From JBCBSZ01 sp039818945 (GTDB lineage: Bacteria > Actinomycetota > Acidimicrobiia > Acidimicrobiales > Poriferisodalaceae), in contig JBCBSZ010000022.1 of assembly GCA_039818945.1 (NCBI GenBank), forward strand, positions 1 to 64,000: a DNA stretch of 64,000 nt, written 5' to 3'. Below, piece by piece: positions 31,537-40,260 of this stretch. Made by a program: the position numbers and the translations under genes. Each line of letters begins with the position of its first letter. Within the stretch, counting starts at the first letter, position 1. The notes below the pieces were generated by a model. It was not told the DNA's origin. It saw only the letters and a list, made by a program, of their open reading frames with translations, and ran no database searches.

Positions 31537-32646
31537 TCATCTGTCGATGATCGCAACGGTCACCGCAAGGCCCTCCTGGGTGCTCCCGGCGGCGAGATCG
31601 GACTCGAGGCCTCGGGGGTTCGACAAGCGTCCCTCGTGGTCAATCACGATGCAGACGAGATGGCGAGCGTTTGGGTGAACCGCGTAGCGCTTGGCATCGA
31701 TCGTTAGCTCCTCACCGATTGTCTTCGATGTGTGTGAGTCGCGGCAGTGCTTCAGTTCAATCGCGACACTGAAGTCGGGCAGAACGAAGTCGACACGGCT
31801 CGCACCGCCTGCGTATTCGGGCACGTAGTCCTCTGGCCTGACGTCCTCGAAGAAGATACGGAGCAGGCTGCGAAAGAGATCTTGGTCGTCGTACTCATCG
31901 TTGAACTCCATCCCTGCGCGACCGCCGTGCCGCTTCGCCATCTCGCGCTGCACATAGAGCAGTCGCTCACCCAGCCGCCGGATCACCTCCACAGCATCGA
32001 CCTTTCCCCCGGCGAAGTCCAGCTTCCCAGCTGAGGTCAGAGTCTCAAGTCGACCCGAGACGAGCAGAACGAACAGCGCCGCGAGCCTCTCCACCTTCTC
32101 TGTCACTGACCTGTCGATCGCTCCAAAATCACCCTCGTCGAGCTTTGACGCCTCGTCCGGGCCGTCCAGTGCGTACCTTCTTCGCAGACCATTGACCTGC
32201 AACAGGGTAGACATTCGGGGATGAGTTGCGTACTGGTCGCCGTACTCGGCCTTGATAAGGTCGTCCAGATTGTGCCGGCTGGATTCGGGAGCAGTGCCCG
32301 GCGGGTTCTTACCTGTTAGGTGGCGGTAGCGGGCAGCAATCGCTTCGAATCCGTACTGCGCCCGAGACATGTTCCAATGCACATACTGCGTTCCGGAGCT
32401 CGACTGCAGATGAGCGAGGAACCGTTCCAGGAGGTCTGCCTCGGCCTTTTGGGACGCAGGATCGTCTCGTGACTCAGTGCGAGTGAACAGTTGAGTTGTC
32501 TGACTATCCAGGTTGTGTATCGCGATCGCGCCGACGGCCGGTGGTCGAGCGGTAGCGTTGTGGAGATTCTCACACGCATAGTGAACGACGTCGATCGAGT
32601 CGCCGCGCTCATGTCCCGATCGAAGCGCTGAAACTGCTGCGTCCAT
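31537..32646 (-). CDS. Nuclease with C-terminal DpnII/MboI-like PD-(D/E)XK domain
   Basis: A 369-residue protein. The C-terminal 120 residues match the REase DpnII/MboI-type domain: a YDDQDLFRSLLRIFFEDVRP lead-in, then the catalytic Asp286 (RVDFVLPD), Glu297 and Lys299 (AIELKHCRD), and the trailing YAVHPNARHLVCIVID. The N-terminal 200 residues are a separate domain with YVHWNMSRAQYGFEA and a PRMSTLLQVNG segment; a remote DnaQ-like fold is possible but I cannot confirm it. Starts 10 bp after the phosphatase gene and ends the three-gene unit. All three active-site residues are intact. Probably a defence nuclease. Confidence 0.8.
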   Translation of the reverse strand: MDAAVSALRSGHERGDSIDVVHYACENLHNATARPPAVGAIAIHNLDSQTTQLFTRTESRDDPASQKAEADLLERFLAHLQSSSGTQYVHWNMSRAQYGFEAIAARYRHLTGKNPPGTAPESSRHNLDDLIKAEYGDQYATHPRMSTLLQVNGLRRRYALDGPDEASKLDEGDFGAIDRSVTEKVERLAALFVLLVSGRLETLTSAGKLDFAGGKVDAVEVIRRLGERLLYVQREMAKRHGGRAGMEFNDEYDDQDLFRSLLRIFFEDVRPEDYVPEYAGGASRVDFVLPDFSVAIELKHCRDSHTSKTIGEELTIDAKRYAVHPNARHLVCIVIDHEGRLSNPRGLESDLAAGSTQEGLAVTVAIIDR

Positions 32647-32656
32647 GGTCAGCAGC

Positions 32657-33253
32657 CTAGTTGCTGATGAACTCGCGCTCGGGTAGGAGTAGCGCGGAGA
32701 GACGTCCGTCCGGGCGGCTGCCACACCCCGTATCAAGGTAAGCGCATCCGTTCACAATTCTTGGACTTGCGTCGTCCTGCTGATGGTGACCGACGATCAG
32801 AAGAGCGACATCCTCGAGAGTCTCAAGGTCGGCCGGCCTCGAGTGGACAGCCAAGACTCCGTCTCGGCTCCATGAACCGGAGAGAGTCGCAAAGAACTCG
32901 ACCTCCTCGGCGGTGGCGCTAGCGCGGACCGCTTGTCCAACGTCGCCGACCACTTCAGGCACCCAAGATCTAACTGTTGCGGACCCGCCCATGAGGAGGA
33001 ATGCCGCAGCTCGACTGCCTTGTAGAACCTCATTGAAGGCGGCGTCGTGGTTGCCTCGGAGGAAGGTTGTCGATCGAGGGTGTGTGTCCCTTAACTGGAT
33101 GAGATGCTGGACGACGGCGCGACTCTGAGGGCCACGATTGACGTAGTCGCCGAGGAAGACAAGCTCTCGATCCATTAGGCGAGGCTCGTCCAACATCTGC
33201 CTTAGGAGGTCGTGTCCGCCGTGGATATCGCCTATAAACGCAACCGGCCGCAT
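32657..33253 (-). CDS. PPP-type metallophosphatase (calcineurin-like)
   Basis: A 198-residue metallo-phosphoesterase with all three PPP signatures: GDIHG (Asp9, His11), GDYVNRG (Asp36) and RGNHD (Asn68, His69), followed by a metal-binding histidine in VLAVHSRP and GHH near residue 155. The spelling matches Ser/Thr protein phosphatases and diadenosine tetraphosphatases of the PrpA/PrpE kind. It lies between a nucleotidyltransferase gene (9-bp gap) and a nuclease gene (10-bp gap), so the three are one transcript. It could remove a nucleotide or phosphate added by the transferase. Confidence 0.87.
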   Translation of the reverse strand: MRPVAFIGDIHGGHDLLRQMLDEPRLMDRELVFLGDYVNRGPQSRAVVQHLIQLRDTHPRSTTFLRGNHDAAFNEVLQGSRAAAFLLMGGSATVRSWVPEVVGDVGQAVRASATAEEVEFFATLSGSWSRDGVLAVHSRPADLETLEDVALLIVGHHQQDDASPRIVNGCAYLDTGCGSRPDGRLSALLLPEREFISN

Positions 33254-33262
33254 CGTTGGATC

Positions 33263-34027
33263 CTACAAGACTGGGATCTGGGTCGAAGCGTAGTCTAGCT
33301 CGCTAGGGTCGTCGGCTATTGCGTGTAGGCATAGAGCGTGCAGTTCTGGGTCGATGGTCTCTGTCCGAACTGCCATGGCCTCAAGGCTGCCGTACGGATT
33401 GTCTTGGAGGATTCCAACGAGGTCAGCGAGCAACTCCCTGGACTCGACTATGGTCTGCCACTCGGGCGTGGGCGTCGAGCTCAATCTCGTCAAGACACTC
33501 CAGGTGTGCCCCGAGGAGTCGGCAGCCGTGGCGGCCTGCTTCAGATTGAACGTCCCGGTACCGGCTTCGAATGCCGCGGCATACAGCGCCGTCCGGAGAA
33601 GGAAACGGGCAACGCGGGAGAGCCCGCGTGTGACCGTCAGGAATTCGTCTCCGTCGACGTCCAGGACTGCGGAGAGAATACGAAGGCGATCGATCGCGTA
33701 CCGAGGATCCGGTCCAGGATGGGCGTCTAGTGCCAGGCGGAGAACCGAACTCGGGTCGAAGATGTAGATGCCTTCGGTGTGCAGGTGCCAGGTGAACAGG
33801 CTGCGGCGTCGAACCATGGATTTGACAACATCTGGGGTGTAGCTGACGATCGTTAACTCGTCGCGGACGGCAGTCCCCGGCCGGTTTGACACCAACTGCA
33901 GCACGTCGACATCCGAGTCCGCCCCAGCATCGCCCCTGGCGCAACTCCCAAACAGCATGGCTGCTATCGCATCGTCCCTCGTGAGACCAACGATCCTCTC
34001 GATGAGACTCGCACTCGGCCCAGACAT
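33263..34027 (-). CDS. Nucleotidyltransferase, MNT/Pol-beta-like
   Basis: A 254-residue protein whose N-terminus has the nucleotidyltransferase motif GSCARGDAGADSDVD: Gly27-Ser28 and metal ligands Asp39 and Asp41. The C-terminal half is all-helical (LSRVARFLLRTALYAAAFEAG), similar to the helical domains that accompany MNT transferases. Family members add nucleotides to proteins, tRNAs or small molecules; several are antitoxins or defence effectors. It is the first gene of the nucleotidyltransferase-phosphatase-nuclease unit. Base composition is lower in GC than the chromosome around the element. Confidence 0.8.
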   Translation of the reverse strand: MSGPSASLIERIVGLTRDDAIAAMLFGSCARGDAGADSDVDVLQLVSNRPGTAVRDELTIVSYTPDVVKSMVRRRSLFTWHLHTEGIYIFDPSSVLRLALDAHPGPDPRYAIDRLRILSAVLDVDGDEFLTVTRGLSRVARFLLRTALYAAAFEAGTGTFNLKQAATAADSSGHTWSVLTRLSSTPTPEWQTIVESRELLADLVGILQDNPYGSLEAMAVRTETIDPELHALCLHAIADDPSELDYASTQIPVL

Positions 34028-34144
34028 GCATCGAGTGTCCCACGGCGGGGCAGAGTGACTGTAGACACTTCAGTAACTGGTCGTCGTGCGACTCCGGCGG
34101 CGCCGGTAGTCGACCGGGGTCTGCATCGCCCACCCATCTGTGAG

Positions 34145-35146
34145 CTAGCCGAGAGCGCCGAAGACCGCAGCGCCGAACGTCGCGGCAGCTTCGGCCTGCA
34201 TTCCGGGCATGACGTGCTGGTAGACCGTCATGGTGAAGGAGGGGCTGGAGTGGCCGAGCCGTTCGCTGACCACCTTCACCGGGATCCCCTGCCGGAGCAG
34301 AATCGTTGCGTGGGTGTGGCGGAGATCGTGGAGGCGGATCCTCGGGACGTCGAGGTGTGCGACTGTGCGTTGAGAGGTTTGAGTGATGAGGTCCGGATGG
34401 ATCGGCGCGCCGTCCTCCTTCGCGAAGACGTAGGTGTCCTCACCACGACGTCCCGTCGCCAACCGGGTCTCGAGCTGGAGGCGGCGGTGGCGGCGGAGCT
34501 GGGCAACCGTGTGCTCGTCAAGGTCGATCGTCCGTCGGCTGGTGTCCGTCTTGAGGTCGCCTTCGACCAGTTCGTACTGCACTGAGACGATCTGCTGGCT
34601 GACGGTCAGCCGAGCGGCGTCGAGGTCGACGTTGCGCCAGGGCAGGCCCGCCAGCTCGCCTCGACGCATGCCGGTCGTCGCGGCGAGCAGGTAGAGCGCA
34701 GACAGCTCGTGCTCAGCCATCGCGTCGAGGAACAGCCTCAGCTCCTCGCTAGTCCAGACGCTCATCGACCGCCCGCTCCGGCTGATCGCTGGCGGGTCGG
34801 CGAGGTCAGCAACGTTGCGGATCACGGTGCCCTTCCGTGCCGCGTCGGTCAGGGCGCTCTGGATCGTCGCGTGGACGTTGCGCACGGTCTTCGCCGACAG
34901 GCCACCCCCAGCTCCGTTGCGCTTCCCGTCGGTCAGCAGCTTGACGTACAGCTCGTCCAGGTCCTCCGGCTGGAGCTTCTGCAGCGGGATGCGGCCGACG
35001 TACGGCTCGATGTGGAGCTTGATGTTCCGCTCGTAGGCGTTCGCCGTCGACGGCTTCACCCGCGTCCGCTTCGACGGCAGCCAACGCTCGAGGAGGTAGT
35101 CGCCCAGGGTGATCCGCTCGGGAGCGCGGTAGTCGCCGTCGTGCAT
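34145..35146 (-). CDS. int: Tyrosine recombinase, core-binding and catalytic part
   Basis: The 333 codons from ATG 35146 encode the core-binding domain (ERWLPSKRTRVKPSTANAYE) and the complete catalytic domain: Arg in TGMRRGELAGLP, the Lys in LKTDTSRR, His-x-x-Arg in LHDLRHTHA, His in LGHSSPS and the nucleophile Tyr in VYQHV. The usual N-terminal arm-binding domain is in the same frame upstream but separated by a TAG at 35174-35176. The ATG has no good ribosome site. Without the arm domain integration and excision would be weak; readthrough or reinitiation could rescue some activity. It should act on the 41-bp core repeats. Confidence 0.85.
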   Translation of the reverse strand: MHDGDYRAPERITLGDYLLERWLPSKRTRVKPSTANAYERNIKLHIEPYVGRIPLQKLQPEDLDELYVKLLTDGKRNGAGGGLSAKTVRNVHATIQSALTDAARKGTVIRNVADLADPPAISRSGRSMSVWTSEELRLFLDAMAEHELSALYLLAATTGMRRGELAGLPWRNVDLDAARLTVSQQIVSVQYELVEGDLKTDTSRRTIDLDEHTVAQLRRHRRLQLETRLATGRRGEDTYVFAKEDGAPIHPDLITQTSQRTVAHLDVPRIRLHDLRHTHATILLRQGIPVKVVSERLGHSSPSFTMTVYQHVMPGMQAEAAATFGAAVFGALG

Positions 35147-35173
35147 CCGCTTGACCAGCTCAGCGACCAGCTT

Positions 35174-35299
35174 CTAGGCACCCTTCCGCGTCTCGCCGGC
35201 CGCATGCCACCGATGCCGGCTCTTGCCGGTCTCCGAGTCCACACCCTCGTAGATCACCGCGTAGTAGCGGTTGCCCTTCTTGGCGACGTGCCCCCTCAC
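35174..35299 (-). pseudogene. Integrase N-terminal arm-binding domain, ended by amber codon
   Basis: From GTG 35299 (AGGGGG 5 bases upstream) the frame reads VRGHVAKKGNRYYAVIYEG and continues SRHRWHAAGETRKGA to a TAG at codon 42, then KLVAELVKR straight into the catalytic gene. This is the AP2-like arm-binding fold of actinobacterial integrases, in the same frame as the rest. A single-base change, such as GAG to TAG, would explain it. A sequencing error remains possible. Confidence 0.8.
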
Positions 35300-35368
35300 C
35301 GAGCCCCCTCGCGTCGGTCTGCATCATCCACCGCTCGGACGGAGACCTCAACCCCTTCCGTTGGTGAG

Positions 35369-35387
35369 ATGACGGTCTCGTGACGGT
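35369..35387 (+). repeat. Two TGACGGTC direct boxes, 11-bp period
   Basis: TGACGGTC at 35369-35376 and 35380-35387 repeat once per helical turn in the spacer between the integrase and the HTH gene. A winged-helix excisionase/AlpA protein binding in tandem would fit; this is inference. Confidence 0.45.
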
Positions 35388-35436
35388 CCTGAGCTGACTG
35401 CATCAGATCGAAGGACAGCGCGGCCCCTTGAGGAGT

Positions 35437-35790
35437 ATGAACGAACCGACGGCCGACTCATCCGACGATCGACGCCCGGCCGAAAGCGCAGACGGCCCTG
35501 ATCGTCCAGGAGCACCGCCCGACCTCCTCCGGATCTCGGAGGCGGCCGCCGTGCTGCGGATCGGACGAACCTGCGCCTACGAGTTGGCCCGCGTCTACCG
35601 CGTGACTGAGGGCCATGACGGGCTCCCCGTCGTCGAGGTCGCCAGTGGCCTCCGCGTCCCTCGCGTGGCGCTGGAGGACCTGATCGGTGCGCCGATCACC
35701 TGGCCGATTCCTCAGCTCGCCGAGAGCTATCAGGCCGCCTCCGTCGACAGCGTGTCCCGCCCCACTGAGCTTCGGCTTCCCCCGGAGTAG
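35437..35790 (+). CDS. AlpA/excisionase-like helix-turn-helix protein
   Basis: A 117-residue protein with a disordered, Asp/Pro-rich N-terminus and a MerR-type HTH_17 domain at about residues 30-85 (LLRISEAAAVLRIGRTCAYE, then VPRVALEDLIG). The ATG at 35437 follows TGAGGAG. Proteins of this type are excisionases or activators of the integrase or transfer genes. It diverges from the integrase and is followed by the relaxase gene after 97 bp. Confidence 0.78.
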   Translation: MNEPTADSSDDRRPAESADGPDRPGAPPDLLRISEAAAVLRIGRTCAYELARVYRVTEGHDGLPVVEVASGLRVPRVALEDLIGAPITWPIPQLAESYQAASVDSVSRPTELRLPPE

Positions 35791-35887
35791 CCGGAGCCAT
35801 GGCAGATCTCAGCTTGGTTCCGCGAAGTTCAGAACTACGGACAGACGAGTGCACACGCCCTCTCCGGCGGACGCAGAGGACGATGTC

Positions 35888-38800
35888 GTGACTGTCCGAG
35901 TCACGACCCTCAAGGGTCGCGACGCTGGCGCGTACTACGTCGACGCGTTGCCCGACTACTACCTCGGCCCGAACGAGCCCAGAGGTCGATGGCGGGGAGC
36001 CGGGGCGGAACACCTCGACCTCAGCGGTCACGTGGACGACCGGCAGTTCTTGCGCTTGATGGCCGGACACGTTCCGAACAGCGACCGCGACGAACCCCTC
36101 GGCCGCCGCTACAACGACGATTCGGTACGCGGCTTCGACGCCACCGCATCGGCTCCGAAGTCGGTGTCGGTGCTCTGGGCTCTCGCCGACAGCACGACCC
36201 GCACCGAGATCATCTCCGCCCACGACGCCGCGGTCTGTGTTGTCGTCGACTGGATCGAAGCTCACGCCCACACCCGTCGCCGCACCAACGGCCGTCTCGA
36301 CATCATCGATGCCGAAGGGCTCGTCGCTGCGACGTTCCGCCAGCACACGTCACGATCGCTCGACCCGCAGCTACACACCCATATCGTGCTCGCCAACAAG
36401 GTCCTGTCACCCGACGGGCAGTGGCGTGCCCTCGATGCGCGCACGCTCAAGCTGGACCAGCGCACGCTGTCGGCCGTGTACCACGCCACCCTTCGAAGCG
36501 AGCTCACGATCCGCTTGGGCGTCGAGTGGCGCCCGGTGGAGAACGGCATCGCCGAGATGGCGCACGTCGACGACGATGTGTTGGCTGAGTTCTCCAGCCG
36601 AACCGTCGACGTCCGACAACGCCTCGATCGCAAGCTCGAACGCTTCACCGCTGAGTTCGGCCGCAGTCCGACTCCCCGCGAGCGCTGGAAGCTTGAACGA
36701 GAGGCAGTCACCGACAGCCGACCGAGCAAGGCGACGCCACCCGACATGGCGCAGCTTCGACGTGAGTGGGCTGACCGAGCCCTGGCCATCGGAGTGACCC
36801 GCGGCCAACTCCAGGAAGAGACTCTCAGGCGGTCAGTCGCCCGGGTACTCGATCGAACCGCTGCCCACGCCGTCGTGGAGAGGGCCGTCGCGTCGCTGTC
36901 CGATCGACAATCAAGCTGGCGCCCTGCCGAGGTCACGAGGGAGGTCGCCGCCTCCCTGCCTGCCGATCTCGGCGGCTCGGCGGCAACGACGCTGAACGCC
37001 CTGGAGCTCCTGACCAGGTTCGTGGTGGAGGAGTCCTGTGTCGACATCTCCCGACCTGTCCGAGCGAATCAACCGCTTCGCCGCGACGGTCGCCCCTACA
37101 GCGAGTCGGCCGCTGACCGGGCGCTGACGACCGCCGCCATCCTCGACCAAGAAGAGCAGATCCTCGCTCGATCGACAGCCCGTCTGGAAGGCGTTCGCCG
37201 CGACTCCGCCGCTGCTCCGGCGCGCTCGGCCGTCGCTCTGACCGGCCCTCAAACCGAGACCGCCGCCGCCGTAGCCAGGTTCGGCGCTCTCATCCTCGTC
37301 GTGGGTCCCGCCGGCACCGGCAAGACCACTGCATTGGCCCCCGCAGTCGAGCAGCTCCGAAGCGAGGGCAGGACAGTGTTCGGTGCTGCTCCCTCGGCGG
37401 TTGCAGCTGAAGTGTTGGCAACCGAGACATCTGTCGACGCCGACACCCTGGACAAGCTCCTCATCGAACACGGGCTGCGACGCCGCCCCGAGCATCGCTA
37501 CGACCTCCCGGCCGGAGCGACCGTGATCGTCGACGAGGCCGGGATGGTGTCGACGGAGCAGCTCGCTCGACTACTCGCGCTCGCTGATGCTCGGGACTGG
37601 CGACTGGTCCTCGTCGGTGACCCGATGCAGTTCTCGGCGGTCGGTCGAGGCGGCATGTACGAGCTGCTGACCGATTCCTTCGGAGCGATCGAGCTGGACC
37701 GCGTGCACCGCTTCGCCAACGAGTGGGAGCGAGCCGCGTCGCTACAGCTGCGACGAGGCGACCCATCGGTGGTCGATCTCTACGAAGAACATGGGCGTGT
37801 CCACGGCGGCCCGGCCGGGCAGGCGATCGCCCTGGCGATCAACGCCTGGTGGAGCGCTCGGCAGCGAGGCGAGACCGTAGCGCTGAGCGCTCCGAGCAAC
37901 GAGAGCGCGGCAGCACTGAACCGGGAGGCACAGCGACTGCGATCGACCGCCGGCGAGATCGACAGCCGAGGAAGTCGTCTGGCTACTCCAGCCCACTGGC
38001 TGTTCGTCGGCGACGAGGTGACGACGCGCCGCAACGACCGCTCGGCTCGCACCGATCAAGGCCGCATGATCCGCAACCGTGATCGTTGGGTGATCGAGCG
38101 CATCCACCGCGACGGCGATCTGGTCGTGAGCGGGACGACCGGGCAGGTTCGGCTGCCGGCCGAGTACGTGCAGCAACACGTCGATCTCGCCTACGCCCAG
38201 ACCAGCCATGCGACACAAGGCCGCACCGTCGACCGATCGATCCTCGTGCTCGACGGCCCCAGCGACGTCCGGGGTGTCTACGCTCCAATGACCCGAGGTC
38301 GTCTCAGCAACGATGCCTACGTCGTGTGCAACGACGATGAGATCGCCGCCGATGTCCTCGCCGAAGCCGTGTCCAGGAGCTGGATCGACCGACCAGCGAT
38401 CGTGCGGCGAGCAGAGCTGGCCGCCGAGGGCTCACAGGATGCTCAGACGCTCGGACCCAACGCGCTGCGCTCGCTCTTCGCAGCGCGAGCTGCGGCCTCG
38501 CGCAGTCTCGCCACCCAGTTGGCCGTTCTTGACCGGCTTCACCGAGAGCTGTCCCGGAAGGAAGAAGCTCAACGAGCAACGGAGAGGCGGTTGTCAGAGG
38601 CCAGACAGCGCCTCCAGGCCGCGCAGAGGATGCTCGCCATGCACGATCGCTTGTTCCGACGCGGTGGCCACGAAGTCGAGATCGCCCGAGCGAAGCGAGA
38701 TGTTCGAGGGTTGCCCCGAACGATCGCCGAACACCTCTCGGCCTTGGACATCATCACCACGGAGATCAGCGTCATCCAGCGGCGGCTCGCCGAAGCGGAG

Positions 38801-39172
38801 CGACTGGAAGAGGTCAGAGATGCACTCCGCTCCAAGATGCTCGGCATCGACGCTGCCCTGGCTGACGATCGGCGCCTTCGAGAGATCGTTCCGGACGGGC
38901 CCGACCAGGAGGAGCCGTTCCTCGCACGGCTCGGACCACGTCCGTCATGGCCGGAGGCGGAGCGTCTGTGGATCGATGCTGCCGGGCGAGTCGCCCAGCA
39001 ACAGCTCGCTTTCGCCGGTCTCACGAGCGACCAGCTCGAGCCGTTGGCGCCCGGCCGTGCCCACAGCGAGGAACTCATCGAGCAAGCCCGAGCTCAGCTC
39101 TCGAAGGCGATCGATGCCGTCAAGGTCCGGAAGCACGAGATCCAGCCGCCTCGTCGAGGACGGAGCCGCTGA
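35888..39172 (+). CDS. MobF relaxase fused to RecD-like helicase (TrwC/TraI type)
   Basis: A 1094-residue conjugative relaxase. The N-terminal domain (about 1-300) has the catalytic tyrosine pairs Tyr16-Tyr17 and Tyr24-Tyr25, the FDATASAPKSVSVLWAL strand and the metal-binding LHTHIVLANK with His163 and His165. A RecD2-like helicase follows: Walker A GPAGTGKTT near residue 475, Walker B VIVDEAGMVS, GDPMQFSAVG and SHATQGRTVDRS. The final 250 residues are coiled-coil. It nicks oriT and unwinds the transferred strand. GTG at 35888 follows GAGGA by 7 bases. No oriT was recognised in the 97-bp spacer. Confidence 0.9.
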   Translation: MTVRVTTLKGRDAGAYYVDALPDYYLGPNEPRGRWRGAGAEHLDLSGHVDDRQFLRLMAGHVPNSDRDEPLGRRYNDDSVRGFDATASAPKSVSVLWALADSTTRTEIISAHDAAVCVVVDWIEAHAHTRRRTNGRLDIIDAEGLVAATFRQHTSRSLDPQLHTHIVLANKVLSPDGQWRALDARTLKLDQRTLSAVYHATLRSELTIRLGVEWRPVENGIAEMAHVDDDVLAEFSSRTVDVRQRLDRKLERFTAEFGRSPTPRERWKLEREAVTDSRPSKATPPDMAQLRREWADRALAIGVTRGQLQEETLRRSVARVLDRTAAHAVVERAVASLSDRQSSWRPAEVTREVAASLPADLGGSAATTLNALELLTRFVVEESCVDISRPVRANQPLRRDGRPYSESAADRALTTAAILDQEEQILARSTARLEGVRRDSAAAPARSAVALTGPQTETAAAVARFGALILVVGPAGTGKTTALAPAVEQLRSEGRTVFGAAPSAVAAEVLATETSVDADTLDKLLIEHGLRRRPEHRYDLPAGATVIVDEAGMVSTEQLARLLALADARDWRLVLVGDPMQFSAVGRGGMYELLTDSFGAIELDRVHRFANEWERAASLQLRRGDPSVVDLYEEHGRVHGGPAGQAIALAINAWWSARQRGETVALSAPSNESAAALNREAQRLRSTAGEIDSRGSRLATPAHWLFVGDEVTTRRNDRSARTDQGRMIRNRDRWVIERIHRDGDLVVSGTTGQVRLPAEYVQQHVDLAYAQTSHATQGRTVDRSILVLDGPSDVRGVYAPMTRGRLSNDAYVVCNDDEIAADVLAEAVSRSWIDRPAIVRRAELAAEGSQDAQTLGPNALRSLFAARAAASRSLATQLAVLDRLHRELSRKEEAQRATERRLSEARQRLQAAQRMLAMHDRLFRRGGHEVEIARAKRDVRGLPRTIAEHLSALDIITTEISVIQRRLAEAERLEEVRDALRSKMLGIDAALADDRRLREIVPDGPDQEEPFLARLGPRPSWPEAERLWIDAAGRVAQQQLAFAGLTSDQLEPLAPGRAHSEELIEQARAQLSKAIDAVKVRKHEIQPPRRGRSR

Positions 39173-39228
39173 TCATCCGGAGCGGCAGCATCCACCACAA
39201 GCCGGCAATCCGCGGTCACCATTGTCAA

Positions 39229-40260
39229 ATGGCTGAAGTGCCGACGCTCCCAGGAGTCCGCTCTGGCGAAGTCGCCTGGTACCTGTCGGGTGGGTTGACC
39301 GACGACCAGGCTCTCAGCTTCGCTCGGGCACGGGGCGCAGCTGTTCTTCGAGGTCCCGGAGGCGCTCGTACGGGGCGCAAGCTGCGCCAGGCCGGCTACA
39401 AGGGGCGACTGTGGCTTGACCCCGCTGCCTACGAACGGCCGAACGAGCCCCGAGAGGACCTATTCGGAGACCACTGGCTCCAGGTCGAGGCGGAACTGGG
39501 CGTTAGTGACTGCATCAGCCCTGGAACCTACGTCGCAGGATCGGACCAAGACGGCCTCGACGCTGCGCTCGAAGTCGAGGGCGCATGGGCCGAGTCCCAC
39601 GGAGGACGAGCCTCGCTTGCCCTCCATTCGTCCTGGCTGACAAGCGGGCTTGACAGTCTTGTTGACCGAGCCGTTCAGACCAATGCACCTCTCGCCCTGG
39701 CGTTCGCTGATCGAAACGATCCACTCGGTCGCAGTGGCGCAGTTCGTGGCCTGGTCGACCTCCTTGAGTCCGTCCCTAACGTTGCCATCCTTCGATGCGA
39801 TCTCGGCGCCCTTGGCGCCGTCGCCCACGGTGCTCCCCTCGGCGCCGTCGGCACCTCAGCGACGGTTCGGCACGTGGTTCCACCCGGACAACGAGCGGGC
39901 GGAGTACCGCGCGACAAGAGCCCGTCAGTCTTCGTTCCAGAGCTGCTGGACTTCAAGCTCGGCTCCTATCTCGACGAGCTCCCTCGCGAGGCCAGTCCGA
40001 TCTGCGATCTGGCTTGCTGTGGGGGTAGCGCACTCCGTCGATTCAATGGCGAGCACATGATCAGTGCGGCCAGGGACCACAACATGATTGCGATCGGTGA
40101 GGCAGTCGAGAGCCTCCTCAGGGTTCCCTCCGGGCTACGAGCAGCTGCCTTCAGGTCTATGTGCATCGAAGCCAGTCAGTTCGTCGAAGAGCTCGCGATC
40201 GCTGCCCGACGGCCCATGGATGCGCGGCCGCAGGTCAAGGCTTGGGCGAGTCTCCGCTGA
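39229..40260 (+). CDS. TIM-barrel-like protein with Cys-rich C-terminal motif, unknown
   Basis: A 343-residue protein 56 bp after the relaxase. Repeated beta-alpha units (EVAWYLSGGLTDDQALSFA, GRLWLDPAAYERPN, ALALHSSWLTSG) suggest a TIM barrel. Near residue 265 a PICDLACCGGSALRRF segment followed by HMISAARDHNM gives three cysteines and a histidine, a layout reminiscent of the zinc site of tRNA-guanine transglycosylase-like proteins, including DpdA. The similarity is by eye only. It overlaps the convergent 207-residue gene by 26 bp. Function unknown. Confidence 0.65.
   Translation: MAEVPTLPGVRSGEVAWYLSGGLTDDQALSFARARGAAVLRGPGGARTGRKLRQAGYKGRLWLDPAAYERPNEPREDLFGDHWLQVEAELGVSDCISPGTYVAGSDQDGLDAALEVEGAWAESHGGRASLALHSSWLTSGLDSLVDRAVQTNAPLALAFADRNDPLGRSGAVRGLVDLLESVPNVAILRCDLGALGAVAHGAPLGAVGTSATVRHVVPPGQRAGGVPRDKSPSVFVPELLDFKLGSYLDELPREASPICDLACCGGSALRRFNGEHMISAARDHNMIAIGEAVESLLRVPSGLRAAAFRSMCIEASQFVEELAIAARRPMDARPQVKAWASLR

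Noticed and set aside
35791..35887. oriT of the element in the spacer before the relaxase
   Set aside because: Short TTC/GAA repeats are visible but no nic consensus known for MobF systems could be recognised.
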